Assembly (NCBI RefSeq): GCF_036884655.1
Contig: NC_088344.1
Coordinates: forward strand, 32,569,001-32,633,000
DNA: 64,000 nucleotides
Direction of reading: 5' to 3'
Source: Musa acuminata AAA Group
Lineage: Eukaryota; Streptophyta; Magnoliopsida; Zingiberales; Musaceae
The position numbers and the translations under genes were made by a program. The notes beneath the pieces are model-generated. The model was not told the DNA's origin. It was given only the letters and a program-made list of their open reading frames with translations, and ran no database searches. Below are positions 25,550 through 38,010 of this stretch, piece after piece; the first letter of the stretch is position 1, and each line of letters opens with the position of its first letter.

Positions 25550-27240
25550 TAATAACCCCTGTGTGTCGAACAAGGCCAAATTGACCAACAAATTACTACT
25601 CCATTTTTCCCAGAAAGAAAAAACTATTTGAAGCACTCCACCAAAGAACCAAAAATATTTTGCTCCATCACCAATAGATCTTCTCAAGCCAGGATCTGCC
25701 GTCATGACAATTACAGAAAGTTACCAAAAATTGCCAGAAATAACCATCTCATGCATTGCTCTTCAGCAACACAGATTTTTACAGGGAAGGTAAGTATTAA
25801 AATCATGATCTGCAAATGCAATGACATGGAGGAAGCATGAATGAGGTGACAAGATCACAAATAAGAGACTTGAGAAATCTGCTCTAGGAAAAAGGACGGG
25901 CAGAACATATAACCTACAGATTAAGAACATCTGAATCCAAACATAATATACATATCAAGATAAAGAAACAGTTCTCAAATACCAATCCACCTCACAATAG
26001 ACGATGACCGATCAACACATTCCAAGGAAAGCCGGAATGCCAAGATCTAAGAGCAAAATCAGAAAGGTCCATTAACTTGTCATCTTAACTGGAATGCAAT
26101 TCAAAGAAGCTTCATATAGTAGAACATTGAGACCTCCCAAAGCTACTTAAAGACATTGGTCCACAAGAGGGCACCAACCTCTACATAATAGCGAAAGGAC
26201 TGAATAAAAGATCACACAAAAGCACTTAAAGATACAAACTTTCCACAACAGCGAGGATGGTGGACCATAACCCACCTTAAAGCAAATAACTTTTTTTCTG
26301 CGAGGGGAAGAAGAAGAAGTAGATGCAGCATTAACACCTTTCTAAGCGAAAACTCCAATATCTCAAAAGTACCAGTAAAATGTTTGGAATCATGAATCAA
26401 GAACCAAGGATCATTCCAGCCGCAAAAATCGCAACTTCTGCTCATTATAAAATATCAGATCCTCGGAATAGCAAGATGAAGGACTTTTCAGTAAACAGAA
26501 AGAAAACAATGAATGCTTCCCATGAAATCTTCGTCCATTAGTCCTAGAGCAGGTCCGATCCACCCAAACCGAAGACAACACGTAGATTTAGGATGCCAGA
26601 GAAAGAAGAAAAAGAGACAGAAAGGAGAAAACAACAAATGAAAATGGCGAGATGCAAGAATTCAACCAGAAGTGAGAGGGAAAGAGCCCAAAGTCATACC
26701 TTGCTCCCAAAGATCACAACTTTAGAGCTTTCAGTGTGCGGATGTTGGATGGCTCCGCCTGGCATCCACGACTGAGGGGAAGCAGCAAGGGGAGGAGGGG
26801 AAGTTTGCTGAAGAAAACTAAAGGGAGACAGCAAAAGGGATTTTTTATTTGGAAAGTGTTTGGGGCTGCTTCCTTGTGGTGGCTTTGGATGTGTGTTTGT
26901 GGGTGTGCAGATGTGCATGGAAGAGGGAGAACGGTCAAAGCAAAAGCTACAGCTTTTTGTGATTCCATTAGCTCCCTCTCTCACCTATCTCAATGCCCCT
27001 TCAGTTTTACCACCCAAACCCCAAGTATTCAGGCGCCGTTCCCAACACCAAGAGTTCCCCCAAGTTCCATAAACACCCTCCCACCCTCCTGTGACTCTTT
27101 GATTGGCTCCTCAAAGACCCCCATCTTTTAGCCATTTGGAAATGATAGAAACACCCTTCAATCCCAGCTTGTCCCGAATCCCCGACCCCATTGCATGTTT
27201 TGGATCAGAACAAGAGGGATGTACACTATATATACTCTCA
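25550..27240 (-). promoter_or_regulatory. Spliced 5' leader, upstream frames and TATA box of the kinase gene
   Basis: A TATA-like run (TATATATA) lies near 27230-27238, reading towards the kinase on the minus strand, and suggests a start of transcription near 27.2 kb. A good donor (GCAAG|gtatg) ends a leader exon at 26700, and an acceptor resumes at 25695, leaving a leader intron of about 1 kb. An in-frame ATG at 25705 would fall inside that intron, which supports 25549 as the true start. The remaining leader contains two short upstream frames: 25624-25668 (14 codons plus stop) and 25596-25604, which is only ATG-GAG-TAG. D6PK-type genes often have a leader intron, so the model is plausible. 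Confidence 0.55.
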
Positions 27241-29580
27241 CCTGTGCCGTTCGAATCCGATTCAAGAGCTTGGCACCGTGACGATCATGGCTCTGCCATG
27301 AACCTGCATTTCTCAGAGTGAGCTTCCCTTCTTTTCAAAATGTGGACCTTTCTTGTAGAGTTTAGCTAGCAGCAAGATTCGAGGTGGGATCCCAGGCTGA
27401 CAGAGCAGCATCGATGGCGTGCCCGTCCATCAATGGAACAGTGCTGGACTCTCACCAAGTTGTGGAGGAAGTACAGGAGAGATATGCTCAGAATATGCCT
27501 CCAGATATCCACAGTCACTGTCAAGTTTACTCACTAACAGTGCTCATTGCCTCTGCTGCTGATGACAACAAAAGATGGCCACAATTAGGAGACTTTTCAG
27601 GTGTACTCTTCAGGATTCACACTCTTGTTTCCTTTTGACCACACTGAAGATCTTCAATTCAAGCATGTCACAGTCAACAGCAGCAGCAGTAATGAACCAG
27701 CCCTCAGCTTCACGAGTGTGATTCCTCAGGATGATGGTACCCAATTATTTGACCAAAGTAATTGGTAGGAGATCACATCTTTTCCAAGATGAGTCGCAGC
27801 AGCAATCTCATAGGCTTAGTTATTCTATACCGATGGTCATTTATTCATGCCTGCTAGGCTAAGTTGCCTTCAACCCAAGCATCATGAATTGCTTTATGGT
27901 GTTCACAGTCATCTGCCATGGAGATCTTTATCAGGCTAAAGTAGGATAATCCATGCTTAATAAAACCCATACTAGGAAGGGATAGATCAGATCATCATGT
28001 CTACAACAAGGTCTTCTAGAGAGCAAGTGCAGTGCTGTCATTGATCCATTGATTAAGATAACAAAACAAAACCTCATGAAGCCTATGCATAGGGAGATGA
28101 GCTGAAGCACATGGGTCTCGTCTTGTTGGGCATCTCCTAAACCTCACCCAGCACTGTAAAAGCTCCAAAATTTGTGCCATAAAATAACTCTCTTTGTGTG
28201 CTACCTGCAGGAGGCATGTGCACTGCATATGCTGCACTGCAGCAGCACTCTGGAAATGGCTCTTCCAAGTAAAGACTTTGGATTGTGAACGAGAGACAAA
28301 GAGCCTTCTGAGAATACATTGCAAGGTGACTCAGTTCCTGTAAGATGATGCAACCATGAAACTTTGCTGAAGCCTAAATGGATGTGTGATGCTTGATTAA
28401 GTTTCTCCTACACCCAAATCACAATCAAGGCATGCTCCAGTCCTCTTGCAGGATGAGACTATGAAAGCATAAACTAGTTCTTGGGATTGGCACCATTAAC
28501 TGTTAGGTTAGGACAGCAATGCATGCTGACCAAGGTTATGATGGAGAAAGCTCACAGTAATTGTTTAAGTGGAAGATGCTACCATTGAAGTTGCCAGACA
28601 TTGACAGAAGACTTCTCAGGAGGATCAATTAGATAGATTCTGGCATATGCATGATAAAATAATAATAATAATAATAATAATAATATAAGGAGAGGAGGCC
28701 ATCATGCAAATTAAACAAGCTCAGCAAGCTGCAAACAGCCAATGTCTCAAGACAAGATTGGAGGATCCAATGAAGCACTCTTTTGAAGTGCTTGCATGTT
28801 CTTATGAGAATAATATCTTCATTACTGTGGCTTCTTTTCTCCAGTCAAATCCAAATTTAAGTGGCTGATACTGATGCACGTTGCTGGACATAAGAGGCTA
28901 TGACTTGTGGCAATCAAACGTGATTTGGCATACAAGTGCAGAGACTAATGAATTCTCTGAGGATTATCTAAAGAGTTCAGTCTTTGTGCTTTAATTTTCT
29001 TTTTCGCTGCCCCTCAATGGAGATTAAAAAGAGATTCACATATCTTAAAACAATAACACTTTCTCACGATGGAGCTTATTGTATCACTCCCTTCAAACCA
29101 ATAATGGAACTGAATTTTGATGTGTTGTAGCTTAGCATTGCTGTAGATATAATCCATGAAATGGAAAACAGATGCGTACCCTAACAAGTGTTAACCATAA
29201 AAATCAGCATGGTGGTACAAAGATCACTATGTTGTTTCCAATAACAAGCATAAACAATCTTAGAACAAGAAATATTACAAATAAGAGGAATACCACATTT
29301 AGGCAACCAGTATAACTCAATTCAGTCAAAATTTGCTCCATTCACCACCAGACTTGTCCATCAAATGCAACTCGGTATGTGCCATAAAGGCACACCAATC
29401 ACTGATTGTTCCATGGTGTGAAGAAATGACAGGCACAATTAAACATAAGATCCCCATCTTAAGCAGCCGTTATAGCTCCTCATATCAGTCTAAACTTGCT
29501 TGCGTCATTTACCAAATTCGTTAGTTCATCTTGCTATTCCCAGGCTGAGTTCTGTAGACAGCTAGTAAACCACCACCATA
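27241..29580. other. Intergenic, with one unassigned short plus-strand frame
   Basis: The TATA-like run at 27230 could also serve the plus strand. Downstream there is an open frame from the ATG at 27414 to 27638 (about 74 codons, start MACPSINGTV) that I do not recognise. It has no signal peptide or domain, and a GT after the 'gacttttcag' near 27600 could be a splice donor. The rest, to 29580, has no recognisable gene; the last few hundred bases are probably the NOP2 3' untranslated region. Confidence 0.4.
28658..28685. repeat. (AAT)n microsatellite
   Basis: A pure run of about nine AAT units in intergenic sequence. Confidence 0.9.
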
Positions 29581-32500
29581 TTATCGGGTTTCCTTCGGCT
29601 TTCTCTTTTTCAGGGCCTTCCTTCTCTTTTCTCTGTCATCAATAAACATACAGTTTCAAAACAACATCAATGTAACTAGGAACAAAACTCACTATTCTTG
29701 CTACTCAATAGTTGGTATATCTTGATTCACAAAGAAAATGTCATTGCAGGTTCAGTGAAGCCTTACCTTGAGTCAGTGACTTTCTCTTTAGATGAAAGCT
29801 TCCGTTTTTTCCCTGCCTGGTTCTTAGATGAAGTTGATATTACTCCACTCTGGACACCACTCTTAGATTCTCTATTTTTCTTCCCTGCATGTTTTGGTAT
29901 TTTAAGCTGTTCAGGGTTCCCATTTGGGGTTTCTTGAGAATCCTTGTTGCCATCAATAACAGCTGCTTCATTTTCCACTTCTGAAGTTTGGTTGGGTTGA
30001 GAAGCTGCTGCTGGTTTGGAATTGCTCAACTTTTTCAACTGTAAATAGCAATGATGAAATTACGGAGTCATGTTCCAAAATCATGGAGTTTCAACCTATA
30101 TCACCATTGCTTATGACACATAACTCATGACAAACATTTAAAGTTTGGTTTAACTAGAACCCAATTTGTTGAACTCTTAAGCCCAAGACAAAGGGCTGGG
30201 ATGGAAGATGTAAATAGTAAAGCATTTACGATAAGGTTTTAGTGTATGCACATCGATATATGAAAATACTATATCACAAGGAACAATGGCTGGACTTGTA
30301 AAAAATCTCAGGGGATCAAAGAAAAATTGGACAAGAATTTTATGATATGACACAGTAAGCCTACAGGCAGAGATCAAGAACCCCAAGAAAAATTCCACTA
30401 CTAAGAATTTGAAAGGTGATTCTATCATAATAAGATCAAAACCAATGGCACCACAGATGGGCATGTAAACGTATATAGTAAAGTGCACAACATATTGATA
30501 GATGGGCTTTCAAGCTAATAAACCATTTTCTTCACTCATAGTATTGATAAGCACAAAAGCAATTTAGATTCTGCATGTTTCTTCATTTTACCAGACAACT
30601 GTTTCAGATGTTAATCACTATCTTGTCAATTGTAATGCCACCTACTGTAAGTCGTTATATTGTAAGAAAACACTTCAGCTCTAAATCATCAAGAAAGCAT
30701 CACAGTGAAAACATGTTGCAAGATAAAAATGTACCTTTGCAACAAAAAATCCTTCCATATTGTTTACATGTGGATAAAACCGCCTTGTTTTCTCCAATGA
30801 TGGATGAAAGCGATGTTCCCTGAATCGTATGAATCTGAACAAATACTCATTAGAATAAAACTGACTGTTCTAGACTGCCATTCAAGCAAACATTAAACAT
30901 TTATTTGAACATACCCTGGGCGACCAAAGTCCAATCCACATGGCACGACTTTCACATCTCTCTTTTTCAGCGCATAATCTATAATTGCCTCGTTCTACAA
31001 ATAGAATGGAATAGAAAGATAAAAATCAGCAGATGAATATTTAAATGAATCTCTTTAACCATTCAATGCTTCACAAACCTCATGAATCAACATGGAGCAG
31101 GTTGAATATACTATATAACCGCCTGTCTTCGAATTAGCATCTACTAGATCAATTGCTGCTAAAATAAGTTGCTGCAAGAGATTGGCTACTTTAGACAATC
31201 ATTCAGTATCATGCAATATGATCCAAACACTAAGAATATTAAGCATCCAATTCATATAAATCAATGAACACTTAAATAACATTATCAGCCAGAAATTAAA
31301 TAAAATTGCAGTAGCCAAAAGGGGGAAACTATCAAGTTTTCAGGGAAAAAAAGATTTTGCAAAGGTCAGATTGTTGTAACATGAGAAAAGGTAAATTTAC
31401 AAGGCAGAGAGACATTCATCAACTTCATGTCAGTCAAACCATGCTTATACGTGTTCCACTAATGAACAGGCAAAGATAATATTTGTGGTGCACTTCTCAG
31501 GAGCACAGGCAACTTACGGTTAGAGCTTAGAAGTCTAAAAAACCAATGATTTTGCTTTTTAAAAAAAAGCACACAAATTCTGTAAGAAATGTGAAGAGAA
31601 TCACATTGTTTCCTTTAGAGGCCACTGAAGGTGTTTTAGTTGAACATTAGTCAAATATCAAGAAATATCTAAATGTCCCTAGCAAAAAGGATCATTTTAG
31701 CATTCCAAGTTCAAAAAAGTAGGAAAAGAAAAGAAAAAGAGGACGGGCTACAAAGTTGATGTCAGGCTTATGTGTGTACTGGCATCGTCAAGCATGTTCA
31801 TGTAAATTTTATTTGGTGAATAGAAGTTATAAGTTCTTGATATATTTTAGTGATACAACTTTAAATCTCATAATACAATAATTTTTTTTCAGACTCCAGA
31901 TAAGTTCCACAGAGTTTAAGAAAAACCTTTATAATAGCCCATCCAAGAAAAAGGTATACATTTCAGAATCATCCATCTTGCTTGCTATAAAGTAAGGTCT
32001 ATATATTCATTCGTTTTCAGTAATTGATACAAAATTAGAATCTGTTATCCACTGAAGTGAACATGAATGCATTAAACTAAGTATCAGCAAACCCTTTGCA
32101 GACGACAACATTATCCCCCATAAGATGACCAGACTCAAAAACCAAGAAAAAAGAGATACTAGCAGAAGTGACATTTACCTTTTGCACAAAGGCATGGGTC
32201 TGTACATCTTCAATGGTCTTGGATGTTTTAATAGATTGTTCTTTTGAGATAACCTTTAACCAAGAATATAGTAAATCAGTATCTGGTGATTTACTTCATA
32301 AGAAACATGTCATCCAACTGTGCTAGCAGAACAAAAGAATGATGCACTCGTCTTACCCCAGTTCCAGTGCAGGGAGCATCCAACAATACTCTATCAACAG
32401 AATTAAGTCCAAAAACTTTCGGTAGCTGGGATTAACAGACAGACACAACAACATGAAGGATGTTCAATTTCATAAGCACTTTGATAGTAAGCAATACATA

Positions 32501-35500
32501 TTTAAAATATCATACTTCAAATATAACAGAAACAAGACATCCAAAATATTAAAGGTTTCGGCTTGGAGAAAACAATCAATGTGGAAAATTGACTATAGGT
32601 GTTAACTGATGAATCATGTAAAAAAATGATCATATGAGATCATATGCTTTATCATAACTAACCTCCTTCCCATCATAGTTGCATATTATTGTATTAGTAA
32701 CACCCATACGATGTATATTAGCTGATAGTGATTTGAGCCTGGTCTCTTTGAATTCATTTGCATAGATTATTCCTGAAAACATCAAAGTGAATCAACTTAT
32801 AAATATTACAAAATTCAGTAGTTTGCCTTGGAAGCGACAACAAAATAAAAGAACACATCAATTAAAGAATTGACAACTCAAAATACCACAATAAAAAGTT
32901 TAACCACCAAAGAGCACCTAGCACACTTTTTTAAAGTTAATAGCCATGTGTAACAGAGTGATATATCATGATCTAACATCGCCATACTTTGTCATGACAT
33001 CATGGTTGATGCAGTATCTAAAACTCTTAAAATATCTTGTTTTTTAAAAATCAATGTCTGAGTCCATTATAATATGCTTGATTATCAGTATCACACAAAT
33101 AAACAATCCAATTTCAGCCAAATTTGTTGTTTTATCTACAGGAACTGATTGGAATTAAACAATCAATCAAATTCAACTCAGGTAGGCCGATTTTGACCAA
33201 TAGTGGAGACCATCAATATCTTTATTGCTATGGATAAGTTAATAAATCTTCTTTATAGTTTCTTATTCAATAAGATAGAGAGATCGATGAAGATATTATT
33301 CATAGAATAAAAACAAGATAGTTAAAATGGTGTGAGGCATCAGAGTCTTGTGTGAACATCGGATACCCTTGAAATTAAGAGAAAAAATTTGTAAAACAGT
33401 TGTGAGATCAACAATGCTTTATCGATCTAAGTGTTAGATAGTTAAGAAATAACATATATAAAAAGTTTATATTTTCGAGATGAGAATGTCGGAATGGATG
33501 TATAGAGTTACTAAGAAAGATAGGAAAAGAAATATATTTATTTGTGAACAACTAGGTATTGCTTCGATAGATGATAAGATGAGAAAAACTTGTTTAAGAT
33601 GATATAAGCATGTGCTTACGAGACCTCCGAATGTGATAATCAGAAGACAAAAAATGATTAATGTTAGTGGTACAAGGAAGTAGAGGAAGACCTAAAAAGA
33701 CTTTAATAGAAACTATAAATAAAGACTTAAGTACTCTGAACTTAAATAAACATGTGATTTTTTACAAATATCAATGATGACAAATGATCCATGTAGCCGA
33801 TCATAAATAGTTGACACTTATAATATGTTCTATTTATTTCATGCAATTTTTTATCTTTTATATTTCAATTCCATATTTCTTTTGGAAAGTTAATATCTTA
33901 AATTATATTCATGACCAATATAGATTCTACTAATATAATCCATTTGATCCCAATCATTATATTAAAGCAAGAAAACCATCCACATCTTCTACTCATGGTC
34001 ATTTAAGTTAAACGAGAGTCAAGTTCGTAAAAGATAAATGTCATTGAAATGACTTTTCATACCCAAAATGTGCCTTTAAAAAAACCAAAATTGTGTACCT
34101 TCCAATTTCTCCAATATTTTTATGGGCTTTCTCCATTTTGACAAAGTTTGGCATAAATAAATCATGAGAAAGAAAAAACTTTTCTCTTAAAACAAGAAAA
34201 TTATAAAGAAAAAAATACAAATAAAACAATAATAAGTCAGTTCTAAACTCTTTGGTTAGCCTACACTGATCCCCTTTTGATACATTGAGACATCAAATAT
34301 GTTTTTTATTAACTGTTTCTAATATATTTGGTCTCCATCAACTACTCCTTGCATCACTAATATAAATTGATTCATTACACTCAGCAAGTGCATTTACAGC
34401 TACTCGTTGAATACGTACACTATGCGGTTTTCCGTTGTTTGACACTCAAACTTACACTATCCGTAATTTTTCATATATGCAAACACTACTTAGTCAACAG
34501 TTTCTGATAATCCTGTGCATCAATCTTCATCTCAAGCATAAAAAAAGTGATCTAAAGCATTGAATTAAGTCATATGAACACAAACAAGAAACATTAGTGA
34601 AAAGGTGAAGATGATAAAAATATTGAGAACATGCAAACTAATCAAGTAGAGCATATTGTGCTTACCTGTATTCTTCATGAGGGCTGCAATGTATGTAGTT
34701 TTACCACCTGGAGCAGCACTGAAGAACAAAAGGTGCTATTAGGAAAAAGAGTATTGAAAAACAAAGAGAACCAAACATTCAACGTCAACAGAGAAAGTAA
34801 TAGCATCCAATATTTTGTCACTGACACAAGGCATTGGATCACTTGCATGTCGCAACTCAATCAACATAGCTCAACAAAGTATCAAAGAATTATCTGATAA
34901 CGTGAAAGCACTTGCATTTCAAACTTACAACTTATAAGGTACAAAATTTTTCAGCATAAGATATTAGACAAACAAACAGAGCTGAATATTCAAGATCAAC
35001 AAAGAAAGCAACGGCATCCAATATCGTGTCACTAACACAAGGCATTAGATCACTTGCACGTTGCAACTCAAACAGCATAGTTCAAAAAGGTTTCAAAGAA
35101 TTATCTGATAATGCGAAAGCACTTGCACTTCAAACTTGACATTTATAATGTCCAAAATATTTCAGCATAAGATAGACTCTTCCTGATTTTCTTCTAGATG
35201 ACATCATGTACTCCCATGCCTATGGATTAGTAAAAAAGAAGTATTCACAACCATATATAATAGTTTCTACTTTATAACAGCACTACTCAGACCGTGAAGG
35301 TTTATGTCCAGCATCCAGACAGAGTCCATCTTAGCAAAAAAAAATTTCTTAGGTATTTCCAACTTAGTTTTAATAGAACAAATTGGAAAAGTTTCGATGA
35401 AACACTACTGCTGCTAGTTAAGTCAAGAACCTTTTTTTTATAACAGAATAAATCAGCATTCAATTCCAGCTAACCAAATTTTATCACAACAAAATATCCA

Positions 35501-37586
35501 AGTCCTTCAAACATTTTTTGAGGAGTACTAGTAGATAGGGAGGAAGCAGGCCTCCTCCTTCATCTACTTGTCTTTTGTTTTTCTTTTCTCCCTTTTCTTT
35601 CTCTCTTCTTATGTTTCTCCTTATTATTATTAATCGACCACAACCACTTCTTTGCATTTAGTATTAATCACATTTAGCATATTAAGTGGTCAAACTGTAG
35701 ACATCATATGATAAGTAAATTGTCTAGGCATCACTCAGTAATTCAAATTTTTATTTAGCTTAATATCTGGTGCATCTATGCAGCTGATAATTTGAACAAT
35801 TCATCAACTGAAATGACTGAAAGTAAAAAGGCACAAAAAATACTTTCCAAACACATGACTAACAGTACTTACGCCATATCAACAATTCGTTCCTTTTCTT
35901 GAGGAGCAAGCGCCATAACTGGTAAAAAGGAACTTGCAGCTTGTTTCTGCATACATAGTGAACATCAAAAAATCTAACAAGAAAATATATAAACACAATC
36001 AATGGGCTTAGCAAGGAAAACAAAGGTCATAACATTCTTACCATGTAGTGACCAGCCAAATACTCTGGTGTTGCGCCAATAGGCACTTGAGAATCATATA
36101 CAACTAACCCCACCTGTCATATTCAATCACACATATATCTTCAAAATTTCAAAGACAAACTACAAGGAAAATGTTTAAGAAACAATAAACCAAAATTACC
36201 TTTGACCACTTGCCAATTGGGTCTAAATTCACACCCCTGTTAATTAGAACTCCAGCGAGATCACGTCTACGAGTCTGTTGACCAAAAAGTTAGAAGCACG
36301 CAGGGTCCATGCACATAATAACCAAATATTCAAAAAAAGAAGAAACTTGTAGAAATATAATCTGTTCACCAAGTAATAACCATGGTGGCATAGTACATCC
36401 TTAAGGGAAAAAAATGGATAAAATTCTAGTCACCTTTAGAGTATTTGTACGCAGACATTCAGGTCTACCCTTTTCAAAAGCCTCAAGTAGCTCAATAAGT
36501 TCAACAGCTGGGAATATCTGAAAAGACAAAATTAAGCAAGTATAAGAAACAATAACTCAATGGTGCATAAGACCATTAAAAGAAATAGGGTAAGAAAAAC
36601 AATTGCATTGCCTCAATAAAAGCCTCTATTAGAAATTCATTATAGCCATAATAAGACATTAAATCTGCCTTAAGCTGATTGACATAATCCTTCCTTGAAG
36701 CACCCTCCTGCCTCAGACTGTTGAAATTAGATAGCACACGAACAACTGTCAAGAGAAGCAAAGACAAGAACAATGTATCTTTAAGTACCATAGAAGTAAT
36801 TAAAGAATGCAACCTTGAACGAATGACAAATATGAATGACTGCAATAGCTCAAGGACTAGGGAAACAAGACTACGCACTCTCATTGATCCGCCTACGAAT
36901 GTTCTGCAAATTGGGCGGCTGACGAGCTTCATCTTCAAGTTCCTGTAACATTAGTCATGCTTCAGTAAAAGAGCAAGCTTTCCCAGAAACACGAGCAGAA
37001 GATAGAAAGTTATTAAACGTAAAAAAGGAGCAAATTTTGGATAAAGCTGACCTCTTTGGTGGGCAATCTGAACTCATCCGACTCTTCCTTTATATTAAGC
37101 CTTAATTCCTCTTCCGCCTCCTCCTCCGCCCTGGACTTGGCTTCGTCTAAGGCTCTCGATTTTGCCTCCAGATCAGACTCATCTGAATCCGAGCCCGACC
37201 CCGACCCCGGCTCTTCCGTTTCCTCTGAAACGCGAGCAGAAACATCAGAAAACCCAAAATATCAAGCCCAACGATCACCACGATAAGAAACCTAAAAGAA
37301 AGACAAATCGGCGGTGAAAAGCACCGTTATCGCTGCCGCCAAGGAAATCGTCGGTAAACGGTTCGCCATCCGAAGAGGCATCTGATGGAGACTCATCGTC
37401 TTCAACATCCGACGATTGGCTGCGGTCGTCCTCCTCCATCTCTTCCTCGGAGCCTGGGTCGAATTCGAGGGCATCGATATCCTTAGAAGCAAGCTCCTTC
37501 TCATCTCTTTGACTCTTCTTGTTCTTCTTCTTCATGAGGTTAGGGCTGGCCGACTTGACGGCCTTCCGCTGCGCCCGAGAAGCCAT
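29581..37586 (-). CDS. NOP2: NOP2-type 25S rRNA (cytosine-C5) methyltransferase
   Basis: Nucleolar SAM-dependent methyltransferase (NOL1/NOP2/NSUN family) that makes m5C in large-subunit rRNA and supports 60S assembly. Exons: 37325-37586, 37052-37224, 36879-36942, 36612-36745, 36434-36517, 36200-36274, 36042-36113, 35873-35946, 34666-34718, 32663-32772, 32357-32425, 32179-32253, 31079-31171, 30915-30994, 30735-30834, 29767-30038, 29581-29632. They join in frame to 613 residues. The N-terminus (1-145) is acidic with Lys-rich patches, as in nucleolar proteins. The core shows [20 protein letters not shown] motif [17 protein letters not shown] (about 313-328), DAPCTGTG (Cys 386) and YSTCSM (Cys 440); these two cysteines are the release and nucleophile pair of RNA m5C methyltransferases. 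The C-terminus is Lys/Arg-rich and ends KRKPKETR. The fourth intron has a GC donor. The closest Arabidopsis relatives are OLI2/NOP2A and NOP2B. Confidence 0.96.
33240..33830 (+). mobile_element. Degenerate LINE (non-LTR retrotransposon) 3' fragment in a NOP2 intron
   Basis: Read on the plus strand with stops and small shifts, this stretch gives the C-terminal tail of a plant LINE reverse transcriptase: a [19 protein letters not shown] segment, then [18 protein letters not shown], then [18 protein letters not shown] and a following YKHVLTRPP (usually W.GHV.RRP). Order and spacing match the family tail. It is antisense to NOP2, between the exons at 34666-34718 and 32663-32772. Several stop codons show it is long dead. 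No upstream endonuclease part is present, in line with 5' truncation. Confidence 0.75.
34747..35176. repeat. NOP2: 211-bp tandem duplication in a NOP2 intron
   Basis: Two adjacent copies share phrases at a constant offset of about 211 bases, for example 'caaggcattggatcacttgca' near 34828 and 'caaggcattagatcacttgca' near 35039, and 'aaagaattatctgataa' in each. Similarity is roughly 85-90 percent by eye. The pair lies next to the short exon at 34666-34718. Confidence 0.85.
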
Positions 37587-38010
37587 AGGCAATCAAGGGA
37601 AGGGAAAAAGAGAGAGCACGGATGAGTGATGAAACCCTAGGGTTTAAGAGCGAAGGGTCCGGGTTCCTCCTTTCGCATTCGCAAGAGCGGACGACGTAAA
37701 TATACTCGCGCCCATGTACCCCAGTCACGACGGCTGAGCCGAGGCTTTATTATGAGGGTCCCACAACGCCTCTTGGACTGAATCCAACTCAAGGGTTCGT
37801 GGAATACGGGTTCGGGTTCTTTCTCGCTACTCGCAAGAGCCGACGGCGTAAACATACTCGCGAAACCGCACCCAATGTGACGTCTTGAGAGACACCGAGC
37901 GTCATATGTGGGACGCATTACCGCCTCTAGACGGGTACATCGTATGGGTGGTGTGGAGTGGGGTCGGGTAGAAAAAGTGATTTTGCGAAACAATAGCCCA
38001 ATGGGCGATT
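37587..38010 (-). promoter_or_regulatory. NOP2: NOP2 promoter: palindromic telo-box, duplicated segment, site-II-like motif
   Basis: Forty-six bases upstream of the start codon lies AAACCCTAGGGTTT (37632-37645), two telo-boxes head to head. Telo-boxes are typical of plant ribosomal-protein and ribosome-biogenesis genes, which fits NOP2. Further out, about 37650-37930, two diverged copies of one segment lie 152 bases apart (GCAAGAGC at 37681 and 37833; ATACTCGCG at 37702 and 37854). GCCCAATGGGC at 37996-38006 contains the site-II core TGGGC in both orientations. Binding is inferred from motif knowledge only. Confidence 0.6.

Noticed and set aside
24563..25705. Upstream in-frame ATG at 25705 for the kinase
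   Set aside because: It probably lies within the leader intron, and the segment before MASK has no family similarity.
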